A DNA stretch of 64,000 bases from Paenibacillus chondroitinus NBRC 15376 (GCF_004000765.1 NZ_BILW01000032.1:1-64000); one strand, 5' to 3'. Counted from the first letter of the stretch, positions 1 to 9,762 are shown. Made by a program: numbers and translations. The notes: generated from the sequence alone by a model not told the origin.

Positions 1-173
1 ATCGTTGCAGAAAGTGCAATGTAGCTTATCCGAACAAGCTAATTATGGCCAAATGGTTGTAGAAAGTTCAACATAGGCAGACGGAGCCGTTGCCACAGGC
101 ATAACTCAGCTGCTACGAAGTAGCTAGCTTGATTTCGTGCGGCTATCCACGGGTTAGCTAAGCTTGTTTTAGT
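1..173. repeat. Long direct repeat, copy 1
   Basis: About 170 bp that recur at 301-473 with an offset of exactly 301 bp and only scattered mismatches. Each copy contains two short dyad units of the type GTTGnAGAAAGTnCAA (starting at 4 and 56, 52 bp apart) and a CTAC-GAA-GTAG hairpin near 112-124. No coding capacity is convincing here. The left end may lie outside the window. Confidence 0.85.
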
Positions 174-181
174 GCTGCAGG

Positions 182-225
182 CCCCCCTATGTTGTACATT
201 GTGCAACGATGTTAGGGGGTTTTGC
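182..225. terminator. Terminator-like hairpin within repeat region
   Basis: A C-rich arm (CCCCCTA, from about 183) pairs with TAGGGGG (ending at about 219), with a nested TTG/CAA pairing, followed by TTTT and a T-rich stretch. It also contains one of the dyad units (start 191). It could terminate a transcript entering from the left, or simply be part of the repeat element; no upstream gene is visible in the window. Confidence 0.4.
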
Positions 226-300
226 CGTTTTCTTTTCCCTTCATTGTACGAAGTGCAATGAAGGCACTGGATTTGTGCTCAAACGGTACTTTTGAGTGCA

Positions 301-473
301 ATTCGTTGCAGAAAGTGCAATGTAGCTTATCCGAACAAGCTAATTTTGGCCAAATGGTTGTAGAAAGTACAACATAGGCACTCGGAGCCGTTGCCACAGG
401 CATAACTCAGCTGCTACGAAGTAGCTAGCTTGGTTTCATGCGGCTATCCACGGGATAGTTAAGCTTGTTATTC
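301..473. repeat. Long direct repeat, copy 2
   Basis: Second copy of the element at 1-173. It carries dyad units at 305 and 357, again 52 bp apart. A further pair at 191 and 243 lies between the two long copies, also 52 bp apart. Confidence 0.85.
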
Positions 474-672
474 AGTGTTAACGAGGAACTTCCGAGCGAT
501 GACCACACTTTTATGCTGATACACAACGTTACAGCGAGAAACATGGCGGGATCGGCCTTGCCCGCAGCAGTTAAGCTTGTTCTACAGCATTAGCACAGAA
601 CTTCCGAGCGATGACCACACTTTCATGCTGATAAACAACGTTACAGCGAGAAACACGGCGGGATCGGCCTTC
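457..672. repeat. 112-bp tandem duplication
   Basis: Two copies of a roughly 104-bp sequence (457-560 and 569-672) are offset by 112 bp, sharing the block from AGTTAAGCTTGTT through GGCGGGATCGGCCTT with few differences. A degenerate partial third copy (CGCTTGCTTTACAACACTAACG, about 703-724) runs into the 3' end of the next gene. There is no good open reading frame; the stretch before 719 appears to be entirely non-coding. Confidence 0.8.
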
Positions 673-718
673 ACCGCACAACTACGCTACCCGCCGCAAC
701 CACGCTTGCTTTACAACA

Positions 719-1213
719 CTAACGCTGCACCTCCGGCTGCTTCCCCCCATCATCACGCGAAAAAAACCAATGATTAAACACAAGGGATAGCTGCAGAGTC
801 ACCCATATGCTAATGAACGTCCAATACCAGCTCCAAGTATGATATTTGATTAGCTGGGTTTGCGTTTCAAGGATAACCTCAATCACCGTAATCGCTGTCG
901 GAAAGGCCAGCACGAAGAGAAAACGAGCCCACCCCTTTTTCACCTTCGGATAATAAATATTCAAATAAACGGCAATGATCGGATAGCCGATAAATTCAAA
1001 CGTCAAGCTCGAGTAATTGCGCTGAAGCTCTCTAACCGGATATTCCAGCCATTTGTTTTCCACAACGATAAGGCCCAGAATCCAGCTTAAAAATTGCTGA
1101 AATAGAAACGCAACATGCGCTTTACGACGGTCGCGTTTGGGCACAAGGAGCATTCCAATGGCAGAGATCACCCACACGGCTAAGATAATGAAATAGTCTA
1201 CCTTAACATTCAT
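719..1213 (-). CDS. CBO0543-like small membrane protein
   Basis: A predicted integral membrane protein of about 164 residues with four or five hydrophobic segments (N-terminal IILAVWVISAIGMLLV, then segments rich in W, F and Y) and a short polar C terminus. The overall pattern, with a basic KRDRRK loop after the first helix, resembles the CBO0543 family of uncharacterised Firmicute membrane proteins. The ATG at 1213 was preferred over an earlier start because GGAAGGG precedes it and it begins 11 bp after the stop of the upstream paralogue, implying co-transcription. The gene's extreme 3' end lies in repeat-like DNA. The function is unknown. Confidence 0.7.
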   Translation of the reverse strand: MNVKVDYFIILAVWVISAIGMLLVPKRDRRKAHVAFLFQQFLSWILGLIVVENKWLEYPVRELQRNYSSLTFEFIGYPIIAVYLNIYYPKVKKGWARFLFVLAFPTAITVIEVILETQTQLIKYHTWSWYWTFISIWVTLQLSLVFNHWFFSRDDGGKQPEVQR

Positions 1214-1223
1214 AACCGTCGTT

Positions 1224-1703
1224 CTACCCTTCCTTCTGTATCTTCCTCTGATAAAACCACTCCACATACGTTCTTACCGCATTTAAAACCAGCCATAAGA
1301 GAACCGTATGAAGGACGATATTGAAATGCACATATTTCAGAATTTCCGTAAAACTGGAAACCGAAGTTAAATAGATTGCCAAAAACAAAACGATGCGAAG
1401 ATGATAAAAAAACTTGATTACGCCCGAGTTCTCGCTTGGATAATACAGAGCAAACAGCGTTGAGACCATTGGGAAAAAGATGTAGTTATTAGTGAAATTA
1501 CTCCCGGAGGCAGCAGGGAATTCACGAATCGGATTGACAATGGCCTGCCATTCGACTAACAGCAAGCTCATGATCCAAGCGACCATTTGCGTAGATAAGA
1601 ATAACAGAACGGCTTCCCGCGTCCGATGTTTGGGTATCTTAATCGGTATGAGAATGATGCAAACGATCCAAATGGCGATCAAAATTACCCGTTCCATTGT
1701 CAT
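1224..1703 (-). CDS. CBO0543-like small membrane protein, paralogue
   Basis: A membrane protein of about 159 residues with the same layout as its downstream neighbour: N-terminal helix ending in a basic loop (KIPKHRTREA), a tryptophan-containing second helix, an NYIFFPMVSTLFALYYP segment matching the neighbour's YPIIAVYLNIYYP, and a C-terminal helix followed by WFYQRK. The two genes therefore look like a tandem duplication. The start at 1703 has AGAAAGG about nine bases upstream. The membrane location is clear; no function can be assigned. Confidence 0.7.
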   Translation of the reverse strand: MTMERVILIAIWIVCIILIPIKIPKHRTREAVLLFLSTQMVAWIMSLLLVEWQAIVNPIREFPAASGSNFTNNYIFFPMVSTLFALYYPSENSGVIKFFYHLRIVLFLAIYLTSVSSFTEILKYVHFNIVLHTVLLWLVLNAVRTYVEWFYQRKIQKEG

Positions 1704-1820
1704 GGTACTCAGCCTTTCTGCATGAAATCTCCTATTTCCCAATATGCCCGAATTGCTTCCATTTAACCCTGAGACAAGGAGGACCGACTTCGCCGTCCTT
1801 TTAGAAAAAACCCGTTTGTC

Positions 1821-2273
1821 TTACAGCTCTTCGGTAACTTTTTCTACAGCTTGCAGCGGCGCGTCGTCGTTGTTGTCACGCACTGTTTTTTGAAGCACGA
1901 AGGAAGACATCGTAAGAAATAAGGCCGTAACCGCGTAATACCCTTTTACAGAAAGCAGTTGTTCGAGATTAATGATGCCGATGAACATGCCGAGCAGCGC
2001 AAGAGCGAAAGAGCTCCAGGCCAAGAAGGTGAAAGCCGATGTGTTGCGTTTCCGGGAATCATAGCTGTCTTCCAAATTATCGCGAATAACCTTCTGCAGA
2101 ACGAACGCCGACATCGTCAGGAATAAGGCGCAGACGGCAAAATAACCTTTTACACTTAGTGATTCCTCTAACGTATATATGCCGATAAACATGGCCAGAA
2201 AAGCGCCGATAAAAGATGCCCATGCCATAAATGTAAATGCCGTTGTATTCCGTTTGCGAGTGTTGAGTATCAT
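1821..2273 (-). CDS. Doubled YiaA/YiaB-domain membrane protein
   Basis: About 150 residues made of two near-identical halves. Each half has the pattern RKRNTxAFTFxAWxSF, then MFIGI, LSVKGYxAVxALFLTMS and FVLQKxxRDN, which is the two-helix YiaA/YiaB domain (inner-membrane family of unknown role). Four transmembrane helices are therefore expected. The ATG at 2273 was chosen because AGGAGG lies 8-9 bases upstream; in-frame codons further upstream lack such a site. The duplication is internal and in frame, so a doubled domain rather than an assembly error is likely. Confidence 0.8.
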   Translation of the reverse strand: MILNTRKRNTTAFTFMAWASFIGAFLAMFIGIYTLEESLSVKGYFAVCALFLTMSAFVLQKVIRDNLEDSYDSRKRNTSAFTFLAWSSFALALLGMFIGIINLEQLLSVKGYYAVTALFLTMSSFVLQKTVRDNNDDAPLQAVEKVTEEL

Positions 2274-2383
2274 CTCTGAAATCCTCCTGTGGCTGCTGCT
2301 GCAACCGTTTAGTATCTTGCTCTTGATACTTAGTATAGGAGAATGGAAACATCCCAAAAAGTACTATTTACCAATAGTACCCA

Positions 2384-2839
2384 TCATTCACAAACGGCCA
2401 CACCCAACGCCATATGTTCCCAAAACATCGTCTGGATGTACTTGGCCTCCTCTTTGGTGCAGTTGACGAGAACGACCACTTCGGTCTTCTTGCCCGGCGC
2501 TGGATGTTTCACTCCTTTCTTCTTTTTATGCAAAATATCAATAATCACCCCTATCGTGAACCCCGCTGCTGCGCCAATCAGCCCCCAAAGAATCGCTCCT
2601 CCTTTTAACACAAAACCATAGGTGGAACCTATAACCGTGAAGGCTGTTGCCAAGGCCGCGCCCGCATCAAATAAACTAATGCCGTCCGATCCATGGATGC
2701 TGTCGAACATTCCCGGCTTGCCGGGTCTCTCCTGCAGCGGGACCGCGTAGATATTTTCCTTGAGAATACCCGCTTCTTCAACAGCCGTTATCGCCAGCTC
2801 CAAATAAATGGAATGTTCAAATGATGCTATGACATGCAT
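2384..2839 (-). CDS. Unknown protein with membrane hairpin
   Basis: A 151-residue protein. Residues 1-36 look like a beta-alpha-beta half (MHVIASFEHSIYLELAITAV), residues about 54-100 form a glycine/alanine-rich membrane hairpin, then a lysine cluster and GKKTEVVVLVNCTKEEA, which looks like the second beta-alpha half of the same soluble domain. The arrangement suggests a small ferredoxin-like fold interrupted by two membrane helices; this is inference. AAGGAGG is well placed before the ATG. The family was not recognised. Confidence 0.7.
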   Translation of the reverse strand: MHVIASFEHSIYLELAITAVEEAGILKENIYAVPLQERPGKPGMFDSIHGSDGISLFDAGAALATAFTVIGSTYGFVLKGGAILWGLIGAAAGFTIGVIIDILHKKKKGVKHPAPGKKTEVVVLVNCTKEEAKYIQTMFWEHMALGVAVCE

Positions 2840-2849
2840 GGTATCCTCC

Positions 2850-3623
2850 TTATTTTCGAAGCGGTGATTTAGGAAATGAAAACTGTGAAGGTTGGTAGCT
2901 GCTTTTTAACATCACAGCCTGTTCATGATCAAATAGCTTGTTGTACTCGACCGTATTGACGTAAGCATCATAAACGGCAAACCCGTAAATGGACGGCAGA
3001 AATAGAATCCAGTGCATATGCAGAACACTGCTCGCTCTAGATAGGTCCCAATACAAGAGATAATGAATTCCTTCAAGTAAATGGGACCAATAGGATACAA
3101 GGATCCAGTTCCCAAGAACAAAGAAGGCATTAATAATACGTTGGGTATAGAGCTGCCCCATTCCCGGCATCAGCAGCGACCAGACAACGGCTAGCCAAGG
3201 GGCGCGTTTATCTAAGTAGTTTATTTCCATTCCAGACATTTTGAAGGGTTCGATCACTGCGTTTTCCCGCCTGGCAAGCAAATAGTGATGATTCATATCC
3301 ACAGCGGTGCGATAGCTGTCATAGATGGAAAATAAATAAACAGGAGCATAGAGTGACATCCACCGAATGTTTAACACCTCATTGGCTTTCTCGAATTGCC
3401 CTGTGAAGGTATACACAATAGCTTCGTTCAAATGCATTTGGCTGTTGATCAGCATCTCCCAACCAATCAGCATGAAGCCGCGAAAGTACTTGGATAGCAG
3501 CAAATGCCCGAAGCCCGGGAAAGCCGCAGACCACCAAGCAATGATATAGGGATTCCGCAAATGCAGCTGGGTAATGCCTAATAAACTGACGAAAGCGATT
3601 TGACGGCGGGGTTTCTGTGGCAT
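2850..3623 (-). CDS. Membrane protein with two TM2-like repeats
   Basis: About 257 residues. Two related segments, PGFGHLLLSKYFRGFMLIG and PGMGQLYTQRIINAFFVLG, carry the Pro-Gly-x-Gly-(H/Q)-Leu signature of TM2-like domains, each followed by helices and a Y(D/N)(S/A)Y motif (IYDSYRTAVDMN, VYDAYVNTVEYN). The protein is thus an internal duplication with several transmembrane helices. The start at 3623 has AAGGA about eight bases upstream; longer reading-frame extensions upstream lack hydrophobic or conserved features. It is divergent from the LysM hydrolase gene. The function is unknown. Confidence 0.65.
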   Translation of the reverse strand: MPQKPRRQIAFVSLLGITQLHLRNPYIIAWWSAAFPGFGHLLLSKYFRGFMLIGWEMLINSQMHLNEAIVYTFTGQFEKANEVLNIRWMSLYAPVYLFSIYDSYRTAVDMNHHYLLARRENAVIEPFKMSGMEINYLDKRAPWLAVVWSLLMPGMGQLYTQRIINAFFVLGNWILVSYWSHLLEGIHYLLYWDLSRASSVLHMHWILFLPSIYGFAVYDAYVNTVEYNKLFDHEQAVMLKSSYQPSQFSFPKSPLRK

Positions 3624-3811
3624 GTGCAGCATCCTTATGAAGAATAAGTTTCCAGTTATTCTATTATCTTCGCTGGTGTGTAAGATATGCATGCCTTTTC
3701 GACAATTGTTTGTGTGTAGACATACACCCACTCGCCCGATTTGGAATATGGTAAAGAAAAAAGTAGGCTCGGATCCGGTTCCTTGCTTACGTAAGAAAGT
3801 GAGGAATCCCC

Positions 3812-5101
3812 ATGCAAATCCACGTTGTCCAAAGAGGACAGACGTTATATCGCATTTCGCAAACATACGGTGTGTCCGTGGATACGATTGCTGCAGCCAA
3901 TGAGATGACGCCCAGCCAATCACTGGTCATCGGACAGGCATTGGTCATTCCAATCGTAGGCTCGTACTATTGGGTACAGCCCGGCGAAAGCCTCTATTCG
4001 ATTGCTCATAAGCTCGGTCTTGACCTCCACGAACTTGCATCTATCAATGGGCTAACCCTGTATCAGCCTTTACCCGTCGGCTTCCGCTTATATATCCCGC
4101 CAGCTCCCCGCACACAAGCGGAAGTAAATGCCTACTTGGAAGCAAGGGGGAACGAAGTGTCACCAGCCCTGACGCAAGCCGCCAGGGAAGCAGTTCCACA
4201 CCTTACTTACTTAGCCCCTTTCTCCTTCCGCATTCAGCGGGATGGGACTTTGCAGCCTCCTCCTCTCGACGATCTTGGCGGCATCGCCTCGCAGCATGGG
4301 GCCACCCTGATGATGGTCGTGACCAACCTGGAGAAGGATCAGTTCAGTGCGGAGCTTGGGCATGTGATTCTCACGGACGAAACCGTTCAGAACCGCTTGC
4401 TCCAAACGATTCTATCCACGGCCAAGGAGCTTGGCTTCAAAGATATTCACTTCGATATAGAGCATCTATATCCGAATGATCGCGATGCGTACAACCGCTT
4501 CCTGCGGAAGGCGGCCGATCTGATCCATCAGCAAGGCTACCTGATGTCGACGGCGCTCGCGCCCAAAACAAGCGCCACCCAAGCGGGCGAGTGGTACTCC
4601 GCTCACGACTATAGAGCGCATGGTCAAATCGCCGACTTTGTTATAATTATGACGTACGAATGGGGCTATAGCGGCGGTCCCCCTATGGCGGTCTCCCCTA
4701 TCGGACCTGTGCGCAAAGTACTCGAGTATGCCATAAGTGAAATGCCGGCATCCAAAGTGATGATGGGCCAGAACCTGTACGGCTATGACTGGACGCTGCC
4801 TTTCGTGAAAGGCGGTCCGTTCGCCAAAGCCGTCTCCCCGCAAGCTGCGATCGATTTGGCCCGCAAATACAATGCGCAGATTTTATACGATTACTCAGCG
4901 CATGCTCCTCACTTCAACTATTGGGATGATGCCGGCAAAGAGCATACGGTCTGGTTTGAGGATGCACGCTCCATTCAGGCAAAGTTCCGTTTGCTGAAAG
5001 AACTGGGCTTACGCGGTATCAGTTATTGGAAGCTGGGGCTTAGATTCCCTCAAAACTGGCTGCTCCTGGAGGAAAATTTCAAAGTCGTCAAACGTGCCTA
5101 A
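3812..5101 (+). CDS. LysM-GH18 glycoside hydrolase, SleL/YaaH type
   Basis: A 429-residue protein with two LysM peptidoglycan-binding domains (about 1-46 and 52-97) followed by a family-18 glycosidase barrel (about 120-425). The catalytic strand reads HFDIE, with Asp215 and the acid Glu217; the first Asp of the usual DxDxE is replaced by His, as the spore-type enzymes often have a non-Asp here. Enzymes of this architecture (SleL, YaaH) are N-acetylglucosaminidases acting on spore cortex during germination. There is no signal peptide, as usual for these spore-coat or cortex proteins. GTGAGG precedes the ATG. It is a monocistronic unit ending at a strong terminator. Confidence 0.88.
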   Translation: MQIHVVQRGQTLYRISQTYGVSVDTIAAANEMTPSQSLVIGQALVIPIVGSYYWVQPGESLYSIAHKLGLDLHELASINGLTLYQPLPVGFRLYIPPAPRTQAEVNAYLEARGNEVSPALTQAAREAVPHLTYLAPFSFRIQRDGTLQPPPLDDLGGIASQHGATLMMVVTNLEKDQFSAELGHVILTDETVQNRLLQTILSTAKELGFKDIHFDIEHLYPNDRDAYNRFLRKAADLIHQQGYLMSTALAPKTSATQAGEWYSAHDYRAHGQIADFVIIMTYEWGYSGGPPMAVSPIGPVRKVLEYAISEMPASKVMMGQNLYGYDWTLPFVKGGPFAKAVSPQAAIDLARKYNAQILYDYSAHAPHFNYWDDAGKEHTVWFEDARSIQAKFRLLKELGLRGISYWKLGLRFPQNWLLLEENFKVVKRA

Positions 5102-5110
5102 ACTCGCATA

Positions 5111-5156
5111 AAAAAAGGATAGAGTGCCAGAAGAATACTGGCGGCTCTATCCTTTA
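5111..5156. terminator. Bidirectional intrinsic terminator
   Basis: AAAGGATAGAG (5114-5124) pairs with CTCTATCCTTT (5145-5155), with an inner CCAG/CTGG pair; A-runs and T-runs lie on both sides. It serves the GH18 gene and the convergent chemoreceptor gene. Confidence 0.85.
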
Positions 5157-5161
5157 ATCGT

Positions 5162-6898
5162 TTATACACGGAAACGGTCAACTGCTTCCCGAAGCTGTCC
5201 TGCCATGTCGGACAACGTCCTGGAGGAAGTGGAGATCTCCTCCATCATGGCGAGCTGCTCTTCATTGGCTGCCGCTGAATCCTGGCTCGCAGCCGCCCCT
5301 ATATTCGCAGACTCCGTAACGCGCTCCATATGCTTAACGACTTCGTCGCTGCGGGTCGTAACATGGGCGATCGCTGCGCTCACATCCTCCACTTTCATTA
5401 AGACCCCGCCAAAAGCTTGTTTCATCGACAGCAGCGAGTCGTTCACTTGTTGTGAAGCGATCACGCCATCTTCCGTCAGCTTCATCCCTTGACACATCGC
5501 CGTATCCACATCCCCGGCCTTGTCTTCAATCTCGCGAAGTAGGCTTGCAATCTGTTTCGCCGCATCATTCGTTTGTCCAGACAGCTTCTGCACCTCTCCC
5601 GCTACAATGCTGAATCCTTTGCCCGCCTCCCCCGCTCTGGCAGCTTCGATGGAAGCATTCAATGCCAGCATATTGGTTTGCTTCGCAATTTCCGTAATGA
5701 CGCGAATGATGGAACCTATTTGGCCACAGCTGTCACGCAGTTCGTTCGCAATCGTCCCTGCCGCCGAAACTTTGTCAGAAACGAGCCCAATCCGCTCCCG
5801 CATTCTCCCTACAGCCTCCATTCCCGCTAATGACACATCATCTGCCGATTCTGCCAACTGTGCCATATGACGGCTGTCTGCGCTAATAGCAGCCATTTCC
5901 TCCTTCACAACTTGAATGGTAAATAACGTCTCTGTAACAATAGCCACTTGCTCCTGAATGCCTTGTGACAAGGAATCTGTCGAAACAGCGATCGTTTCCG
6001 CAGCCAGCTTGCTTTGCTCTGCATGGTTGGCGAACTGTTCGGCCTGTTGGGTGAGGACCTGCGCGCCTTGCTGAACATTCCCGATAAACGCCCGAAGGCT
6101 GATTAACATGGATTGGAACGAGCGCTGCAAATTGCCAACTTCATCCTTGGAAACAGCCCCCTCAATGAACAGAGAAAGGTTCCCCGCCTCCGCTTCAGCC
6201 ATAAGCCCCTGCATAACATGCAGCGGTCTGACAATGAGCGCTGATAACCATCTTCCTATCACATAAAAGATGCCGATCGCACAAACCGAGGATATGATCA
6301 ATGTCCAGATCAGATGTCGGTACTGCTGGTTACGCTCTTTGTTTATCGCCTCCGAGGTTTCCAAACGGTCGTTCAGCAAGCTCTCCACATAACCGTGGAT
6401 GTCATCCATCGTGCCTTTTATGTGTGTTTTATAGTACTGATATGCCTCTTGGGTCTGCCCCGATGCCGACAGAGACTCCACTTTTCGCTGATTTTCCTCG
6501 TAAGAGATTAGCGCCTCTTTTAACTTGGATATCCATAAAGTCCCTACAGGCTCCCCTTCCAGGGATACTTCGTAATCCTTCAATAATTGATTGGTTTTGA
6601 CACGTGTCTTGCTCATCTCATTTTCCAGTACATCCTTGTAGTGGTTATCCGGTGTTAAGACATGCTCCAGGAGCCTGTCATTTATCGTATGAACGTTGCT
6701 CTCCACTTCATTGATCCAAGTTGTTGGCAAATAATCGCTTTGGTACATCTTTTCCGCTTTTTTGTTGATTTCACTGAGAAAAAAGAAGCTCGTCAACGTC
6801 AGAACGATGAGGAAAACGACAGCCAACACATTCAACGCCAATATTTTCATGCTAATTTTCAAGTTTCCAACGATGCTTATAAATCTGATCTTCTTCAT
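5162..6898 (-). CDS. Methyl-accepting chemotaxis protein
   Basis: A 578-residue chemoreceptor. There is a cytoplasmic N terminus, a transmembrane helix at about 19-43, an extracellular helical sensor region (about 44-194, four-helix-bundle type), a second helix at about 197-218, a HAMP linker, and a long coiled signalling domain with the hairpin-tip sequence [22 protein letters not shown]. It should couple an unknown ligand to CheA/CheW; no other chemotaxis gene is nearby. The ATG at 6898 has GAGGAGATGAGAAA upstream and starts MKKIRF; longer forms have no ribosome binding site. Confidence 0.93.
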   Translation of the reverse strand: MKKIRFISIVGNLKISMKILALNVLAVVFLIVLTLTSFFFLSEINKKAEKMYQSDYLPTTWINEVESNVHTINDRLLEHVLTPDNHYKDVLENEMSKTRVKTNQLLKDYEVSLEGEPVGTLWISKLKEALISYEENQRKVESLSASGQTQEAYQYYKTHIKGTMDDIHGYVESLLNDRLETSEAINKERNQQYRHLIWTLIISSVCAIGIFYVIGRWLSALIVRPLHVMQGLMAEAEAGNLSLFIEGAVSKDEVGNLQRSFQSMLISLRAFIGNVQQGAQVLTQQAEQFANHAEQSKLAAETIAVSTDSLSQGIQEQVAIVTETLFTIQVVKEEMAAISADSRHMAQLAESADDVSLAGMEAVGRMRERIGLVSDKVSAAGTIANELRDSCGQIGSIIRVITEIAKQTNMLALNASIEAARAGEAGKGFSIVAGEVQKLSGQTNDAAKQIASLLREIEDKAGDVDTAMCQGMKLTEDGVIASQQVNDSLLSMKQAFGGVLMKVEDVSAAIAHVTTRSDEVVKHMERVTESANIGAAASQDSAAANEEQLAMMEEISTSSRTLSDMAGQLREAVDRFRV

Positions 6899-7167
6899 TT
6901 TCTCATCTCCTCTGAGTAATCTGCTTTTAATATACAGGTCATTCAAAAAGTAGACGATAAACACAATTAATTTTTATTTATTTTATTTTAATTAGTTGTT
7001 TTAAGTTGTTTTACGGAAAAATGGAACTTCTTTTATCATCCCAAGGTTAAAATTCGGTAGATATTGTGACAGCTATTCATTTCAAGCCCTGATTATCCGA
7101 TACTAATTAGGTTCCCGGTTTTTCATTCATAACTTAATTACGGAACGATATCGGAGGGATTATTAAC

Positions 7168-9759
7168 GTGAGGTTTAGACACAGCAAGTGGTTATCCTTG
7201 GTATTCATTTTCATTTTAGCCAGTCAATCTTTAATCGCAGGAAACGCCTTTGCCGCTGATGAGATTTCCAAACTCGTCCTGAACAAGAATGAGCTTGCTT
7301 TGCAAGTTGGGGATACTGCGAATCTAACAGCAACCGCTATTTTTGTAAGTGGATCTACCGAGAATGCAACGGTCAAAACGGATTGGAATTCCGGTGCGAC
7401 AGATGTTGCTTCCGTTTATGCAGGTGTAGTAACAGCCAAAAAAGAAGGAAAAGCTGTGATTACCGCTACATATATGGGTAAAACCGAAATCGTGAATGTC
7501 ACGGTAAGCAAAAAAGTAAAATCGTTAACGACAGACAAACGTTCTCTCGAGCTGCGTCTGAATGGCACAGATCAACTATTAATTACCGCTTATTACGATG
7601 ACGGCACATCCGAGGATGTGACGAGTAAAGCAGACTACACAGTAGATACAAGCTCCATCGTTACGGTTACCAACGGTTTGGTCAAAGGACAAAACCCAGG
7701 CAGCGCAAACGTAACGGTCAAATATATGAATCAATCCCTGACGGTACCTGTTGATGTTGAGGTTGTCCGCCGTATTGACGCGGAGAGCTCGACCGTTTCC
7801 TTGCTTTTGAACGGAACAGCCGACATTAAAATAATGGCAACTTATCCAAACGGCGATATGGCCGACGTTTCGGAGAAAGTGGTTTGGACAACAGATAAAC
7901 CTAATGTCGCCGACGCTATCAAAGGGAAAGTTACAGGCTACAGCGTGGGAACAGCCAACCTGACAGCAACTTACGGCACCAAAACTACGACAATTACGGT
8001 TGACGTGGATAGCACGCTTAAACTCGAATTAGATAAACAGAATTTGCTTCTGAAGAAAGATGCTACTGGCGTATTGAAATTAACCGCTACGTATGCCGAT
8101 GGAAAAACGGAAGATATCACAGATCGCGCCGAGTGGGCGTCCAGTGATGCGGATATCGTTCAAGTTTCAAAAGGTAAGCTCTCTGCAATCGCGATCGGCG
8201 AAGCGAAGATTTACGCGAAATACGGAGATAAAGCTGTTGTAGCCAATGTAGACGTGGAAGTTCCGCGCCGCTTGGTTGTAGATACCGATCTTGTTTCCTT
8301 ACAAACAGGACAAGAGCAGCTTCTGGTCCTTCACGCTACCTATGCCGACGGCACAAGTGCTGTCGTTACGGATAACGCCGACTGGAGCGTTGATGATGAG
8401 AACGTAGCTTTCGTCATCAAAGGAAAAATCACAACTTACAAACCAGGTATCGCTACAGTAACTGCAAAATACGGTGGCAAAACAACAACTACGAAAGTGG
8501 AAGTTGATATCCCTACAATTATTAAACCAAGCAAAAAAACTGTTAATCTACAGATCGGCGGTTCCGACAAAATCACTTTGATGGCGTCTTTCAAGGACGG
8601 TCGCGAGGTGGATGTTACGAACAAAGCGGAGTGGACAACCAGCTCCAAGGATATTGCTGAAGCACAGAACGGCGAAATCTTCGGTCTTGCAACAGGCGCA
8701 GCGACCATCACTGCAAAATACGGAACGCGCACAGCGGTCATTCAAGTGTCTGTTGGCGTGTTGAAGAGCCTTACGGTCAGCCAAGAGAAGCTGATTATGA
8801 AAAAAGGCGACTCGGTTACTCTAAAAGCCGAAGCGCTATACACGGACGAAACGAAAAAAGATGTTACTTCCGACGTGATCTGGACAAGCAGCAATGCGAA
8901 AACCGCGACGGTTGACGGCGGAGTCGTGAAAGCTATAGCTTCTGGGGAAGCTACATTGACAGCTCAACTAGACAGCAAAACAGTTACAATCCCGGTTCAA
9001 ATCGATATGGCAAGTGATCTAACGGCGAATGTACCTAATCTGGTTTTTGACATGAATGAAACACGCACGATCGTTCTGACGGCTACCGATTCCTCAGGCG
9101 CATCGCGTACCGTTACCAATGATGCAGAGTGGAAAACAAGCAATAACGCGATTGTATCGGTATCCAAAGGGGTTGTAACTCCGGTATCACGAGGGAAAGC
9201 AACCATCACGGCAACTTACGGCGGTAAAAGCGTTTCGATCCCGGTTGAAATCGGCGTAGTTGCAGGACTTACGGCAGACAAGACGTTCATCGTCACAAAA
9301 CGAGGCGATCAAGTCCAAATTAAATTGACAGCAACACTGTCGAACGGCACAACGAAAGATGTTACAGAATCGGCGACATGGAAAGTTAGCGCCTATAAGC
9401 TTGGTACCGTGACTAATGGACTTTTCACACCTACAGCTTCTGGTAAAACAACGATTACCGGGTCCTTCGGTGGCAAAATGGTTGCGATTCCTGTGGAAAT
9501 CGATTCCCTGAAATATTTGAAAACCGATGTGGTCAAAGTCGAACTCAAAGAAGGCAGCACAGCTAACATTAAAGCTCTAGCCACTTACACAGACGGTTCT
9601 GAAGAGGATGTCACGAAGCCAGCTTTGTGGACATCGTCGAACATCATGATCGCAGATGTGAAAGACGGCATCATCAAAGCAACCGGCAAAGGAACAGCAA
9701 GAATTACGGTGACGTATTCCAACATGAGAACAACGGTTCAAGTGACGGTTACTAAATAG
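7168..9759 (+). CDS. Secreted protein of ten Big2 Ig-like repeats
   Basis: An 863-residue exported protein starting with GTG (CGGAGGG upstream). Residues 1-30 form a signal peptide ending in an AFA-A site. The rest is ten tandem repeats of about 83 residues, each of the bacterial Ig-like group 2 type: a TxxDxxxxxL strand, TATYxDGT, D(V)T, W(T)SSN, V(S)KG, GxATITATYGGK. There is no LPXTG, SLH or other wall anchor; the chain ends right after the last repeat (VTVTK). Such proteins are often adhesins or matrix components; whether this one stays on the cell is unclear. It is a single-gene transcript with its own terminator. Confidence 0.88.
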   Translation: MRFRHSKWLSLVFIFILASQSLIAGNAFAADEISKLVLNKNELALQVGDTANLTATAIFVSGSTENATVKTDWNSGATDVASVYAGVVTAKKEGKAVITATYMGKTEIVNVTVSKKVKSLTTDKRSLELRLNGTDQLLITAYYDDGTSEDVTSKADYTVDTSSIVTVTNGLVKGQNPGSANVTVKYMNQSLTVPVDVEVVRRIDAESSTVSLLLNGTADIKIMATYPNGDMADVSEKVVWTTDKPNVADAIKGKVTGYSVGTANLTATYGTKTTTITVDVDSTLKLELDKQNLLLKKDATGVLKLTATYADGKTEDITDRAEWASSDADIVQVSKGKLSAIAIGEAKIYAKYGDKAVVANVDVEVPRRLVVDTDLVSLQTGQEQLLVLHATYADGTSAVVTDNADWSVDDENVAFVIKGKITTYKPGIATVTAKYGGKTTTTKVEVDIPTIIKPSKKTVNLQIGGSDKITLMASFKDGREVDVTNKAEWTTSSKDIAEAQNGEIFGLATGAATITAKYGTRTAVIQVSVGVLKSLTVSQEKLIMKKGDSVTLKAEALYTDETKKDVTSDVIWTSSNAKTATVDGGVVKAIASGEATLTAQLDSKTVTIPVQIDMASDLTANVPNLVFDMNETRTIVLTATDSSGASRTVTNDAEWKTSNNAIVSVSKGVVTPVSRGKATITATYGGKSVSIPVEIGVVAGLTADKTFIVTKRGDQVQIKLTATLSNGTTKDVTESATWKVSAYKLGTVTNGLFTPTASGKTTITGSFGGKMVAIPVEIDSLKYLKTDVVKVELKEGSTANIKALATYTDGSEEDVTKPALWTSSNIMIADVKDGIIKATGKGTARITVTYSNMRTTVQVTVTK

Positions 9760-9762
9760 TAC

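Noticed and set aside
1-473. Possible CRISPR array from regularly placed short repeats
   Set aside because: The units come in pairs with variable gaps between pairs, the intervening sequence is itself duplicated, and no cas genes are present.
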